A stretch of DNA of 38,529 nucleotides from Clostridiales bacterium (GTDB taxonomy: Bacteria; Bacillota; Clostridia; Lachnospirales; Lachnospiraceae): NCBI GenBank assembly GCA_021204005.1, contig JAJQAD010000079.1:1-38529 (forward strand). Reading direction: 5' to 3'. The position numbers and the translations under genes are program-made. Shown one piece after another: positions 30,316 to 38,529 of this stretch (positions within the stretch are counted from its first letter, which is position 1; every line of letters begins with the position of its first letter). The notes below the pieces were generated by a model. That model ran no database searches, was not told where the DNA came from, and saw only the letters and a list, made by a program, of their open reading frames with translations.

Positions 30316-30786
30316 CTATCTGATCTCTTTCTGCATCAGGACTCTGGTGCCCCGCCCCGGCGATGATTCCACTTCTACCGCATCCATAAATGCCTCCATG
30401 AAAGAAAAACCCATGCCGGAACGCTCCCATTCCGGCCTGGTGGTAAACATCGGTTCCCTGGCCTTTTCGATATCCGCAATCCCGCAGCCCTCATCCGTAA
30501 CGGATACGACCAGAATGCGGTCCCAGATGGCAGCATCCAGAAAAATTTTCCCACCCTGCATCTCATATCCGTGAATCACACAGTTTGTCACCGCCTCCGA
30601 AACCGCGGTCTTAACATCGGCCAGCTCGTCCATCGTGGGATTCAGCGGCGCGACAAAAGCTGCGACCGCAGTCCTGGCAAATCCCTCGTTTTCCGGCTTT
30701 GCCTCAAACACAATCTGCATTTCATTGACAAGCTTCCTCCTTTGTTTTCCCTCATTTTCCAATTTTAATTCCTGTTCCACACTCAT
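30316..30786 (-). CDS. spoIIAB: anti-sigma-F factor, serine kinase
   Basis: A 156-residue GHKL kinase that binds and holds sigma-F and phosphorylates SpoIIAA. ATP-binding boxes are visible: N-box EAVTNCVIHGY, G1 DEGCGI and G2 ERSGMGFSFM. The N-terminal 20 residues are a charged extension compared with the usual 146-residue protein. AAAGGA lies three to four bases before the ATG. A 91-bp gap separates it from spoIIAA, longer than the overlap or few bases usual for this pair; no gene or clear hairpin is seen in the gap. Confidence 0.95.
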   Translation of the reverse strand: MSVEQELKLENEGKQRRKLVNEMQIVFEAKPENEGFARTAVAAFVAPLNPTMDELADVKTAVSEAVTNCVIHGYEMQGGKIFLDAAIWDRILVVSVTDEGCGIADIEKAREPMFTTRPEWERSGMGFSFMEAFMDAVEVESSPGRGTRVLMQKEIR

Positions 30787-30877
30787 TTTCCTTTCTCTGC
30801 CCTGCTTTTTGATCTGCCTGATATTTTTGTATTCCAGTACAGTGTATCCGAAGTCCCTATACCGGGATCATCTGATT

Positions 30878-31189
30878 TCACTGTTCCTCTGTGTCGATGA
30901 TCGACTCCAGACCTGACATTCTCAGAATCCGCTCCGGCCGGGAAGTCACATTGACCGCCCGGATCTGTCCGCCGGAAAACTTCATGCTGCGGTAACGCCC
31001 CAGGATCACCCCAATCCCCGAACTGTCCATAAACTCGGTTCTGCAAAAATCAAAAACCACCCGGCGGATATGATACGTATCCACCAGCAAATCCGCTTCC
31101 TGCCGGATTCCGTCCGCCACGTGATGATCCAGTTCCCGCGGCAAAACAATGCAAAGCTCCATACCGTTGATTCTATACTCGCACTCCAT
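30878..31189 (-). CDS. spoIIAA: anti-anti-sigma-F factor, STAS domain
   Basis: A 103-residue STAS protein. The phosphorylation site is Ser56 in FMDSSGIGVILGRY, equivalent to Ser58 of B. subtilis. Unphosphorylated SpoIIAA frees sigma-F from SpoIIAB, and the phosphatase SpoIIE resets it (established). GGAGG lies five bases before the ATG. It is the first gene of the sigF operon. Only 22 bases separate its start from the U-tract of an upstream terminator, so its expected sigma-H promoter must overlap that terminator or lie elsewhere. Confidence 0.95.
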   Translation of the reverse strand: MECEYRINGMELCIVLPRELDHHVADGIRQEADLLVDTYHIRRVVFDFCRTEFMDSSGIGVILGRYRSMKFSGGQIRAVNVTSRPERILRMSGLESIIDTEEQ

Positions 31190-31210
31190 AATTTCCTCCC
31201 GTATTACAAT

Positions 31211-31254
31211 TAAAATAAAAAAAGACGCCTTCCCTCTTCAGAAATGACGTCTTT
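31211..31254 (-). terminator. terminator of the folC-TPR operon
   Basis: On the minus strand AAAGACG (31248-31254) pairs with CGTCTTT (31221-31227), and the stem runs into seven U. It lies between the TPR gene and spoIIAA. Confidence 0.8.
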
Positions 31255-31321
31255 CGTATCATATATTTTTTGTTTTGTAGTTTCTGCAGTCCCGGTCTGA
31301 AAAACACCCGTAAGACCTGTA

Positions 31322-32716
31322 TTACTCCGCTACTGAATATCCTCTGGCAATCAGATCCTCCGACATACTTGTGGAGGTACTCTTCATCCTGCTGTCGCTG
31401 GTGTTCTCCAGCGTAATCTGAAACCACTTCAGCGCGTTTTCATAATCTTCCAGATAATTATAAGCAAATGCCAGATAATAATCGACTTTGCCATCCTCAT
31501 AGGATGGATCGGTCTCCGCAATGGTCAGGAACTTTTCAATGGCTCCCTCATAGTCTTTATCCATGTATAAGTCTAAGCCTTCCTCCAGAGCGGCAGCCAT
31601 AGTCTCCTCCTGCATATCGGCGACCATCGTATCATAGAGGGATTTCCCATTGTCATCCAGCAGTTCACTATCCACTTCAGCCAGAAGCTCCGAGGCTGTC
31701 GTATAATCCTCCTCTGCATAGGAGACATAAGCGCTCAACAGGCTGGAATAGTTTTCCACCTGGCTCTGTGCGGAATCGGTCGCTGTCTCAGAACTGGACA
31801 GCTGCTCATTGAGCGATTCGATTTCATCCTCCAGACCGGATATCGTCTGCTCCCGGGTGGATATGGTCTGATTGGCCTCCACAAGCTGTGCGGAGGCATC
31901 GGAATTCGCCTGCTGCCTCACCTCCGGTATTACCAGAAAACAGACCACTGCAATGCCTATGGCTGCGCCGATCAGCAGGCTGACCACAGTCTTCACCGCA
32001 GAATTATCCGTAAACTTTGCCGGGCGGATGATAATATCATTGCCGCTCTGGTAGGTGACCGTGTCCTCTTCTTCCCTGGAATGCTTCAGCTTGCCATTGG
32101 CTTTCAGATGCTCCTTGCACTCCATTTTATAGCGCATGGTGTTCGTATTATTGACATCAATCTTCTCCGCATGCCGCAGCGAACGCATTGCCAGATCATA
32201 CCGTTCTTCCCGCATATAAAGCAAAGCCAGAAGCTGATGTCCTTTCACCATCCTCGGATTCAGATCAATCACTTTTTTCAGCTGGATGACAGCCAGATCG
32301 TAATTGCCGTCCCGGCAGTAGGTCAGTGACTGATTAAACTTCTTAATCGTCTGATTTGTTTTCTCCAGTTCGGATTTGCTTTTCTGGACATTCACAAGAA
32401 AATCGGAGGCCGGGTTATCCGCCGGCATCATACTCTTGCTGATCACCCACTCACTCAGGGCATTCACCGTCTCTCCCATCTCATAATAAACCAGGCCAAG
32501 GAGATTCCTCGCCTCGATATTCTGCTTATTGTAACGCAGACTCATCTGAAGAGAAGCGATGGCTCCGCTGAGATCCCGCACCTGCGCCCGGGAGAGACCC
32601 TCATTATAAAAATGGTTGGAAATCCGGTTTACTTTCTTCCAGATATGGACATCCGCATCACAGTCCGGACACACATCCGTATAATCCAGGGATGCGCCGC
32701 AATAATAACACTTCAT
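31322..32716 (-). CDS. zinc-ribbon TPR membrane protein
   Basis: A 464-residue protein. Two CxxC knuckles at the N-terminus (CYYC, CPDC) form a zinc ribbon. TPR-type helical repeats follow (EARNLLGLVYYEMGETVNALSEW, VKGHQLLALLYMREERYDLAM). A membrane helix at about 245-270 (VSLLIGAAIGIAVVCFLVIP), a coiled coil at about 280-320, and a second set of TPR-like helices (DLYMDKDYEGAIEKFLTIAE) follow. The second part should lie outside the membrane. The architecture suggests a scaffold sensing or assembling envelope proteins; no enzyme motif is present. GGAGG lies seven bases before the ATG, 13 bases after the small gene. Confidence 0.8.
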   Translation of the reverse strand: MKCYYCGASLDYTDVCPDCDADVHIWKKVNRISNHFYNEGLSRAQVRDLSGAIASLQMSLRYNKQNIEARNLLGLVYYEMGETVNALSEWVISKSMMPADNPASDFLVNVQKSKSELEKTNQTIKKFNQSLTYCRDGNYDLAVIQLKKVIDLNPRMVKGHQLLALLYMREERYDLAMRSLRHAEKIDVNNTNTMRYKMECKEHLKANGKLKHSREEEDTVTYQSGNDIIIRPAKFTDNSAVKTVVSLLIGAAIGIAVVCFLVIPEVRQQANSDASAQLVEANQTISTREQTISGLEDEIESLNEQLSSSETATDSAQSQVENYSSLLSAYVSYAEEDYTTASELLAEVDSELLDDNGKSLYDTMVADMQEETMAAALEEGLDLYMDKDYEGAIEKFLTIAETDPSYEDGKVDYYLAFAYNYLEDYENALKWFQITLENTSDSRMKSTSTSMSEDLIARGYSVAE

Positions 32717-32729
32717 CGCTGTACCTCCG

Positions 32730-32867
32730 TCAGTTTCCGGACTCGCGCAGCATTTCCTGCAAAATGTCCATCATATCAGTCAGATCGCGGTTGTAGATTG
32801 CGTCCTCCGCGTCATCGATCTCCATACTAGGCTGGAATTTTTTTAACTCTTCATCGAAATCTATCAT
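32730..32867 (-). CDS. 45-residue acidic conserved-looking small protein
   Basis: MIDFDEELKKFQPSMEIDDA begins a 45-residue acidic protein. It has AGGAG five bases before the ATG, overlaps the folC end by 17 bases, and stops 13 bases before the TPR gene. The tight spacing, strong ribosome binding site and lack of rare codons support a real gene. It is predicted to be a short helix pair. The function is unknown, but position makes it a candidate partner or regulator of the TPR membrane protein. Confidence 0.75.
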   Translation of the reverse strand: MIDFDEELKKFQPSMEIDDAEDAIYNRDLTDMMDILQEMLRESGN

Positions 32868-34326
32868 AACGGCTCCTTTCCTTCATCAGCTCTCCTATAA
32901 AATACAGGGAACCGGTGCAAAACAATTTCTGTCCGGGTTTCTTCCGGCTTTGCATGACCCGGAACGCTTCCCCGCAATCGTCAAAGCTGTCTACCGTGTA
33001 TGTGAGCGGCCGGCTGCTGCTCTCCGAAAATAATTGGCGCAGCGATTCCGCCGGAACTCCCCGCTCCCCTTTCACTGTAGTGACTGCGACAGACTCCCAT
33101 CGGCAACCGGATGTCAGAAGACGAACGGCAGTACGCAGATCCTTTTCTTTTACCATGGAAAAGAGAAGCAGCGGCGGGCAGGGATCGTCAGCGGCAAGCA
33201 GACGCACAGACTGCACAAATGCTTCGATACCCGACGGGTTATGTGCCCCGTCAAAATAAATCTCCGGGAGCACCTCCTGCATCCGCCCGGGCCACACTGA
33301 GGCAGTCAGCCCCTGCTGTATGCCATCGTCATCCGCCAGGTCCAGCACATGCATAGCTTCAATGGCGAGCGCCGCGTTTTCCGCCTGATAACAGGCATGT
33401 CCCGGGACGGTCCACCTATGGCTTTTTCCATCATGTCTCATCCGATCATCCCACGCATCACTCTGCAGATGAACCTGCACATCACCCAGCGGCTGACACC
33501 GCACATCGTTCCGCGCCTGACCGGTTCTCATGCTTCCAGGCCACTGATCAGATACTGCCTTTTTTTCTGTTCTATCATAGGCAGTTGAAAATGAAAAATC
33601 AATACCCTCCTCTTTTATTTCACAATTTTTAATGTTTTTGTTAGAAATGGCATATTGCGGACATCCCAGCTCTGCTGCCCGACTCCGGATCACCTCCGCT
33701 GCCTCCGGCTCTCCCTCCCAGAACACAAGCGGTACACCGGGTTTTAAGATACCGGCTTTTTCCGCGGCAATCTGCGCAAGCGTGTCTCCCAGTATCTCCG
33801 TGTGCTCCAGGCTGATGGATGTGATCACGGTGAGTACCGGTCTGGGAAAGCTGTTTGTCGCGTCCAGGCGCCCGCCGAGCCCCGTCTCCAGCACAATGTA
33901 CTCTGCCTGCGCTTTTTCAAAGATTACCATACCCATTGCAAAAATAAACTCGAAAAAGGTAGGATGGTTCAGATTATTTTTCACCATCTCCTCAGAAACT
34001 GCCTTCACCAGCTCAAATGCCTCCAGAAATCCGGATACTTCGACCATTTTGCCGTTCACCTGAAACCGTTCCCGAATATCCACCAGGTGAGGCGAAGTAA
34101 ACATCGTCGCAGACTTTCCGCTGCAAAGCAGCATATGGTATAAAAAACAGCAGACGCTTCCCTTTCCGTTGCTGCCTGCCACATGGATGATTTTCCGGTC
34201 AAAACAGGGATCGCCCAAAAACGCGAGAAGCTTCCGGGTGTGATCCAGACTGTTCTTTTTCGTAAATTTGGGGAGGTCGTAGAGAAAATCTACGGCCTCC
34301 TGCATGGTGATACTGTTATTATTCAA
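32851..34326 (-). CDS. folC: folylpolyglutamate synthase / dihydrofolate synthase
   Basis: A Mur-ligase-family enzyme of about 491 residues that adds glutamate to folates in the cytoplasm. Blocks seen are the P-loop GSNGKGS (51-57), TSPHLVDIRERFQVNGK, VLETGLGGRLDATN, SLEHTEILG with the carbamylated-Lys region AAEKAGILKPG, and FDGAHNPSG near residue 360. The TTG at 34326, seven bases after GGAGG, is the best start; an ATG at 34356 lacks a ribosome binding site. Residues about 251-301 form an atypical polar insertion of roughly 50 residues between AYDR and WTVPGHACYQAENA, where homologs have a short linker. That explains the extra length. Confidence 0.9.
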   Translation of the reverse strand: MNNNSITMQEAVDFLYDLPKFTKKNSLDHTRKLLAFLGDPCFDRKIIHVAGSNGKGSVCCFLYHMLLCSGKSATMFTSPHLVDIRERFQVNGKMVEVSGFLEAFELVKAVSEEMVKNNLNHPTFFEFIFAMGMVIFEKAQAEYIVLETGLGGRLDATNSFPRPVLTVITSISLEHTEILGDTLAQIAAEKAGILKPGVPLVFWEGEPEAAEVIRSRAAELGCPQYAISNKNIKNCEIKEEGIDFSFSTAYDRTEKKAVSDQWPGSMRTGQARNDVRCQPLGDVQVHLQSDAWDDRMRHDGKSHRWTVPGHACYQAENAALAIEAMHVLDLADDDGIQQGLTASVWPGRMQEVLPEIYFDGAHNPSGIEAFVQSVRLLAADDPCPPLLLFSMVKEKDLRTAVRLLTSGCRWESVAVTTVKGERGVPAESLRQLFSESSSRPLTYTVDSFDDCGEAFRVMQSRKKPGQKLFCTGSLYFIGELMKERSRYDRFR

Positions 34327-34417
34327 GAAACTCCCTCCTGCAGCTTCCTCTTTCATGAATAAGAAGCTTACTCATGCAAAACATACCAACACGTTCTTCC
34401 ATCAGCTATGCCCCGAA

Positions 34418-34682
34418 AACCCATCAATCTGGTATTTCAACTCATTTAATGGGTTTTCTTTTGCCTAGCCAACCCACTACCTGTAGGTTTTAACATATTC
34501 TATGGGTTTTCTTTTGCTCTGCAAACCCACTAATTTCAAAATATCATCTGTTTAGTAGGTTAACACTCCTGTTTTTTACATACTATTATTGTAATACTCC
34601 TATTTCTGTGGGTTTCCATGTTCTTTTTGTACAACCTTTTTCGCGATTTTCCTGTTTTTGTGGGTCTTATCCGTTTAAACCA
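34418..34682. repeat. decayed five-unit 53-bp tandem array of palindromic blocks
   Basis: Blocks begin at 34418, 34471, 34524, 34577 and about 34630. Units 1-2 open with AACCCA and close 38 bases later with TGGGTT; unit 3 has AACCCACTAA with TTAGTAGGTT. Closing G-runs fall at 34451, 34504, 34558, 34610 and 34662. Spacers are 15 bp (TTCTTTTGC-rich in units 1-2). Units 4-5 keep only the TGTGGGT end. It lies in the 493-bp gap between folC and valS; the remainder of the gap (34683-34819) shows nothing recognisable. Confidence 0.85.
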
Positions 34683-34819
34683 ATCTGTTGCAAACGCATC
34701 CGTTATCTGGCAAATACGCTTTTCCCACTCTGAAAAGCGCCGCAGATATCCTGCTCAGAACACCTTTGCCGCACCAGGACAGATTCCTGTAAACTTGCAA
34801 TAAGGCTGCATTAGCGAAT

Positions 34820-37465
34820 TTATAATAAACTCTTCAGCCGCGCTTCCACGTCCTCCATCATCGCGGTATATTTCTCCAGTTTTTCCTTCTCCGCAGCGAC
34901 TTTCTCCGCAGGCGCTTTGCTCAAAAATTTCTCATTTTTCAGCATGCCGTTGGAACGCGCCAGCTCTTTGACCAGTTTTGCTTTCTCCTTCTGCAGACGC
35001 TCCCGCTCTTTCTCCAGATCAACCAGCTCTTCCAGCGGCACGTAAACCACTGCATTGGGGATGACGACGGACACAGCGTCCTCCGGGATGCCGGTCTTGT
35101 CCGGCTGCACATGAATCTCCGCCGCGCTGATCAGGTTGCGGTAGACATCCTGGAACGCATCCAGACGCCTGCAGACATTCTCATCCTGGGACACCACATA
35201 GTAGCTGGCCTTCCGGCTGGGCGGAACGTTCATCTCGGAGCGCAGGTTGCGGACCGCGCGGACCAGCGCTTTGATGGCCTCGATGGAAACCTCCGCCTGC
35301 TCAAAATGCAGCGCTTCGTCGTACTCCGGCCAGGAGGTCAGCATAATGGTCTCCTCCTCCGGGCAAAGCGTGCAGTAAATTTCTTCTGTAATAAACGGCA
35401 TGAACGGATGGAGCAGCTTCAGCGCCTGCGCCAGAACCGTCTTTAAGGTCCACAGCGCCGCATTGGCCGCCGCAGGGTTTTCCTTTTTCTGGTTCAGACG
35501 GGTCTTGCAGATCTCAATATACCAGTCGCAGAATTCTTCCCAGATAAAATCAAAGACCTTCTGCACGGCAATACCGAGCTCGTATTTTTCCATGTTGTCC
35601 GTAACATCTTTTGCCAGCGTATTAACTTTGGATAAAATCCACTTATCCACCGGGAACAGTTCGTCCGTCGTCGGTTTCCATGGCTGGTCGTCGCCCAGAT
35701 TCATCATGATAAAACGGGACGCATTCCAGACTTTGTTGGCAAAATTCCGGCTGGACTCCACGCGCTCCCAGTAAAAACGCATATCATTGCCCGGCGCATT
35801 TCCTGTGATCAGCGTAAGGCGCAGCGCATCCGCACCGTACTTGTCGATCACTTCCAGCGGGTCAATGCCGTTGCCCAGGGATTTGCTCATCTTTCTCCCC
35901 TGGGAATCCCGGACCAGGCCGTGAATCAGCACCGTGTGGAACGGTTCCGTGCCGGTCTGTTCCAGCGCGGAAAATACCATGCGGATGACCCAGAAGAAGA
36001 TGATATCATATCCTGTCACCAGGACATCCGTGGGGTAAAAATACTCCAGCTCCTCCGTCTTTTCCGGCCATCCCAGCGTGGAAAACGGCCAGAGCGCGGA
36101 GGAAAACCAGGTATCCAGCGTATCCTCGTCCTGCTTTAAATGCGTGCCGCCGCATTTACTGCACTTGCAGGGTGTCTCCCGGGAGACAATCATCTCCCCG
36201 CAGTCCTCACAGTACCATGCCGGAATCCGGTGTCCCCACCAGAGCTGACGGGAAATACACCAGTCGCGAATATTCTCCAGCCAGTGCAGGTACGTCTTGG
36301 CAAAATTATCCGGGACAAACTTCAGCCGCCCGGTCTTGATTGCCTCGATGGCCGGTTTCGCCATCTCATCCATTTTCACAAACCACTGCGGCTTGATCAT
36401 CGGCTCCACTGTGGTCTTGCAGCGGTCATGGGTTCCCACGCTGTGCGTATGATCCACCACTTTCACCAGAAGCCCCATCTCGTCCAGCTTCTCCACAATG
36501 GCTTTCCGCGCCTCATAGCGGTCCATACCCTCGTAAATACCGCCGTTGGCGTTGATGGTCGCGTCGTCATTTAAAATATTGATTTCTTCCAGGTTGTGGC
36601 GTTTGCCTACCTCAAAATCGTTCGGGTCGTGGACCGGTGTGATCTTCACGCAGCCGGTTCCGAACTCCTTGTCCACATAGGCATCCGCAATCACGGGAAT
36701 CTCACGGTTCACGATGGGAAGCAGGAGTTTTTTCCCGATCAAATCCTGGTAGCGCTCATCCTCCGGGTTCACCGCCACAGCAGTATCGCCCAGCATCGTC
36801 TCCGGACGGGTCGTGGCAATCTCCACAAACCGTCCCTCCTCACCGATGATCGGATATTTGATATGCCAGAAATGTCCCGCCTGCTCCACATGCTCCACCT
36901 CGGCATCCGAGATGGAAGTCTGGCACACCGGGCACCAGTTGATAATCCGGGATCCCTTATAGATATAGCCCTTGTCAAAGAGGCGGACAAAAACCTCATT
37001 GACTGCCTTTGAGCATCCCTCGTCCATGGTAAAACGCTCGCGCTCCCAGTCCGCGGAGGATCCCAGCTTCTTTAACTGGCGTACGATCCGTCCGCCGTAC
37101 TCCTCCTTCCAGTCCCAGGCATATTTCAGGAACTCATCCCGGGTCAGATCCGCCTTGTCGATGCCTTTCTCCTTCAGGCTGGCGATCACCTTCACCTCAG
37201 TGGCAATGGCCGCGTGGTCCGTCCCCGGCTGCCATAATGCAGAGTAACCCTGCATTCTTTTATAACGAATCAGGATATCCTGCATCGTGTTGTCCAAAGC
37301 GTGTCCCATGTGAAGCTGCCCGGTGATATTCGGCGGCGGCATCACGATGGTAAACGGCTTCTTGCTGCGGTCCACCTCCGCGTGAAAATATCCGTTGTTC
37401 TCCCACTTCTGATAAAGTCGATCCTCGATTCCCTTCGGATCGTAGGTCTTGGCTAATTCTTTCAT
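34820..37465 (-). CDS. valS: valyl-tRNA synthetase
   Basis: An 881-residue class I synthetase that charges tRNA-Val and edits misactivated threonine. The HIGH-type motif is HMGH ([16 protein letters not shown]), and the KMSKS loop is [11 protein letters not shown]. The editing domain includes [20 protein letters not shown] zinc-type CxxC pair (CEDC...CKCSKC) lies in the middle. The last 65 residues are the C-terminal coiled coil that binds the tRNA elbow. Length is typical. Expression is controlled by the T-box leader immediately upstream. Confidence 0.97.
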   Translation of the reverse strand: MKELAKTYDPKGIEDRLYQKWENNGYFHAEVDRSKKPFTIVMPPPNITGQLHMGHALDNTMQDILIRYKRMQGYSALWQPGTDHAAIATEVKVIASLKEKGIDKADLTRDEFLKYAWDWKEEYGGRIVRQLKKLGSSADWERERFTMDEGCSKAVNEVFVRLFDKGYIYKGSRIINWCPVCQTSISDAEVEHVEQAGHFWHIKYPIIGEEGRFVEIATTRPETMLGDTAVAVNPEDERYQDLIGKKLLLPIVNREIPVIADAYVDKEFGTGCVKITPVHDPNDFEVGKRHNLEEINILNDDATINANGGIYEGMDRYEARKAIVEKLDEMGLLVKVVDHTHSVGTHDRCKTTVEPMIKPQWFVKMDEMAKPAIEAIKTGRLKFVPDNFAKTYLHWLENIRDWCISRQLWWGHRIPAWYCEDCGEMIVSRETPCKCSKCGGTHLKQDEDTLDTWFSSALWPFSTLGWPEKTEELEYFYPTDVLVTGYDIIFFWVIRMVFSALEQTGTEPFHTVLIHGLVRDSQGRKMSKSLGNGIDPLEVIDKYGADALRLTLITGNAPGNDMRFYWERVESSRNFANKVWNASRFIMMNLGDDQPWKPTTDELFPVDKWILSKVNTLAKDVTDNMEKYELGIAVQKVFDFIWEEFCDWYIEICKTRLNQKKENPAAANAALWTLKTVLAQALKLLHPFMPFITEEIYCTLCPEEETIMLTSWPEYDEALHFEQAEVSIEAIKALVRAVRNLRSEMNVPPSRKASYYVVSQDENVCRRLDAFQDVYRNLISAAEIHVQPDKTGIPEDAVSVVIPNAVVYVPLEELVDLEKERERLQKEKAKLVKELARSNGMLKNEKFLSKAPAEKVAAEKEKLEKYTAMMEDVEARLKSLL

Positions 37466-37486
37466 AATGATTGATCTCCTATTCTA

Positions 37487-37829
37487 AAATATAAAAAGCC
37501 CTCCACACGCATATGCATGCGAAGGGCGAAACTGTTCGCGGTACCACCTTCGTTTTTCGATATCCTGTCATAAAATAATCCTTGTATAGGCAATCGTATT
37601 TCAGCGCCCGGGCAACAGCTGTTATCTGCTTTACCCTTCTTCGGAAAGATATCGAAATCTCTTTCATCCTTTAACGGGGATGAGACGGAATCTCCTACTT
37701 GCCACTTTCAGAAATCCGGTTCCAAAGTCACTTCCGCATCCCGCCTGCCGGACGGCCTTTCAGCCTCTGAGCCATCCTCTCTGCTGCCGCTGCAAACACG
37801 TACTCTTCTTTTTCTTAACCTTTGACAAT
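37487..37829 (-). ncRNA. T-box riboswitch leader of valS
   Basis: The conserved T-box sequence AAGGTGGTACCGCG is at 37537-37550 on the minus strand. It is followed by a terminator at 37493-37527 (stem arms 37498-37502 and 37523-37527 plus inner pairs, then five U) just before valS. Upstream sequence has the AGTA specifier-loop motif and a matching helix. The 3' side of that loop reads GAA-GTG-A, so GTG (37729-37731), a valine codon, is the likely specifier. Uncharged tRNA-Val would pair with the T-box and prevent termination. Confidence 0.93.
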
Positions 37830-37835
37830 GAGAAC

Positions 37836-37864
37836 ATCATAAACAAGAATCTGGAAATTGTCAA
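37836..37864 (-). promoter_or_regulatory. sigma-A promoter of the valS T-box transcript
   Basis: On the minus strand a perfect TTGACA (37859-37864) and TATGAT (37836-37841) are spaced by 17 bases, a few bases before the T-box stem I. Confidence 0.8.
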
Positions 37865-37915
37865 GGGTGGGTTACAAATTCTGGTTTATCTGACTGGTTC
37901 AAACATCATATACTA

Positions 37916-38293
37916 TCATTTCCTCAAGTTGTTTTCCTTATCAAAAAATGCTTTCTCCAACATATCAAATTCCGCGCTCGAGCAAACTTCTTTGCATCGT
38001 TTCTGGTAATCCCTGGAACGCTCCAACATACTGCAAATTTTTTCACAAGGAAATTCTGCACACTGATTACATTTTTCCACACCATGCTCTTTTGTACATT
38101 CCACCAATTGATATGTACACTGTTTATTGGAAGAACAGCCTTTGCATTTAATTTCCTCATTTGGTACAATGCGATCCCGCCAGCCTACCCGGTGCCAAAG
38201 CTCTGCCACTTTGTGAAGTTCTTCCTCACTATGTGCATTGTATCGTGGGCACTCTATGCAATTGTCTCCGCACAAGGTTATCTTTTCTTCCAT
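37916..38293 (-). CDS. DUF3795 cysteine-rich protein
   Basis: A 125-residue protein with the DUF3795 layout: CGDNCIECPRY, then CKGC, CTYQLVECTKEHGVEKCNQCAEFPCEKI. At least ten cysteines in CxxC-type spacing probably bind zinc or an iron-sulfur cluster. The family is common in clostridia and has no assigned function. The ATG is preceded by AAGGTG. Codon and base composition are more AT-rich than valS beside it. It is transcribed in the same direction as valS but is separated from it by the valS promoter and T-box. Confidence 0.85.
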   Translation of the reverse strand: MEEKITLCGDNCIECPRYNAHSEEELHKVAELWHRVGWRDRIVPNEEIKCKGCSSNKQCTYQLVECTKEHGVEKCNQCAEFPCEKICSMLERSRDYQKRCKEVCSSAEFDMLEKAFFDKENNLRK

Positions 38294-38387
38294 ATGACAC
38301 CTTCTCTGTAATCAAAAAATTTGTTTTCCATTATCCGCAGCAACTATAGTAAAAGTGTACTTCGTTCCATTATGCACGTCTTGGTAA

Positions 38388-38528
38388 TCAGCACGATATG
38401 GATGTCTTTTGAGGTCGCAATTTGCGACCTCGAGCATTATCAGAACTATCTGATGAATTTGTATTATCTATTAGAGTCAGACGATCATATAGAATCTTAC
38501 TTTCCTGTGATGAAATATGTAAACGTTC
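38388..38528 (-). CDS. 3' end of an unidentified gene running off the window
   Basis: The last 46 codons of a minus-strand frame that is open to the window edge: HISSQESKILYDRLTLID, a Ser/Asp-rich linker, then ARGRKLRPQKTSISC and TGA. The basic C-terminal tail could bind nucleic acid. A perfect 10-1-10 palindrome (38413-38433) lies inside the RGRKLRP codons. With only the C-terminus visible, no family can be named, and the frame could also be non-coding. Confidence 0.4.
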   Translation of the reverse strand, partial: ERLHISSQESKILYDRLTLIDNTNSSDSSDNARGRKLRPQKTSISC

Positions 38529-38529
38529 T

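Overview
The window looks like a chromosomal segment of a spore-forming Lachnospiraceae-type clostridium. The evidence is a sporulation sigma-F operon with spoVA genes, a six-cysteine SCIFF peptide with its radical SAM maturase next to secDF, a T-box in front of valS, AGGAGG-type ribosome binding sites and several clostridial DUF families. No rRNA, tRNA, CRISPR array, prophage or intact insertion sequence is visible. Most genes lie on the minus strand.

Layout. 1-1030: a plus-strand lipoprotein with an acidic tail. 1097-4301: a minus-strand cassette of an HSL-type esterase, a zinc-ribbon membrane protein and a condensation-domain-like acyltransferase. 4394-7665: an S4-domain protein, a Uma2 nuclease-like protein, a DUF4317 protein and an overlapping pair of small proteins. 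7999-11762: two tandem paralogous radical SAM proteins divergent from a TetR-type regulator, with a palindromic operator candidate at the shared promoter region. 11857-12212: a seven-unit, exactly 53-bp tandem array of palindromes. 12272-14668: malQ and an esterase. 14916-19467: DUF1294, secDF, SCIFF maturase and SCIFF peptide. 19604-20648: fabH behind a good sigma-A promoter with a FabT-like palindrome. 21057-26790: amidase, a hypothetical gene, a CorC-type transporter, a frameshifted TIGR04086-type gene, a phosphodiesterase, an HD protein and an Rpn nuclease. 27022-31189: a likely rpoN remnant, then (read on the minus strand) spoIIAA-spoIIAB-sigF, a small Cys-rich membrane protein, spoVAA, spoVAB and spoVAC, with two sigma-G-like promoters. 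31322-34326: folC, a 45-residue protein and a zinc-ribbon TPR protein. 34418-34682: a second, more decayed 53-bp array. 34820-37864: valS with its T-box leader. 37916-38529: a DUF3795 protein and the 3' end of an unidentified gene.

How the genes work together. SpoIIAA, SpoIIAB and sigma-F form the forespore switch. The spoVA genes for spore dipicolinate uptake sit downstream behind their own sigma-G-type promoters, but spoVAD and spoVAE are absent. The SCIFF peptide is expressed ahead of its maturase, separated by a hairpin that could lower maturase and secDF levels relative to the peptide. The two radical SAM proteins have no known product and look like a TetR-controlled two-enzyme pathway.

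The most unusual signal is structural. Two unrelated-sequence arrays, 22 kb apart, share the same 38-bp inverted-repeat block plus 15-bp spacer design. In the better-preserved array the arms of individual units change in compensating ways.
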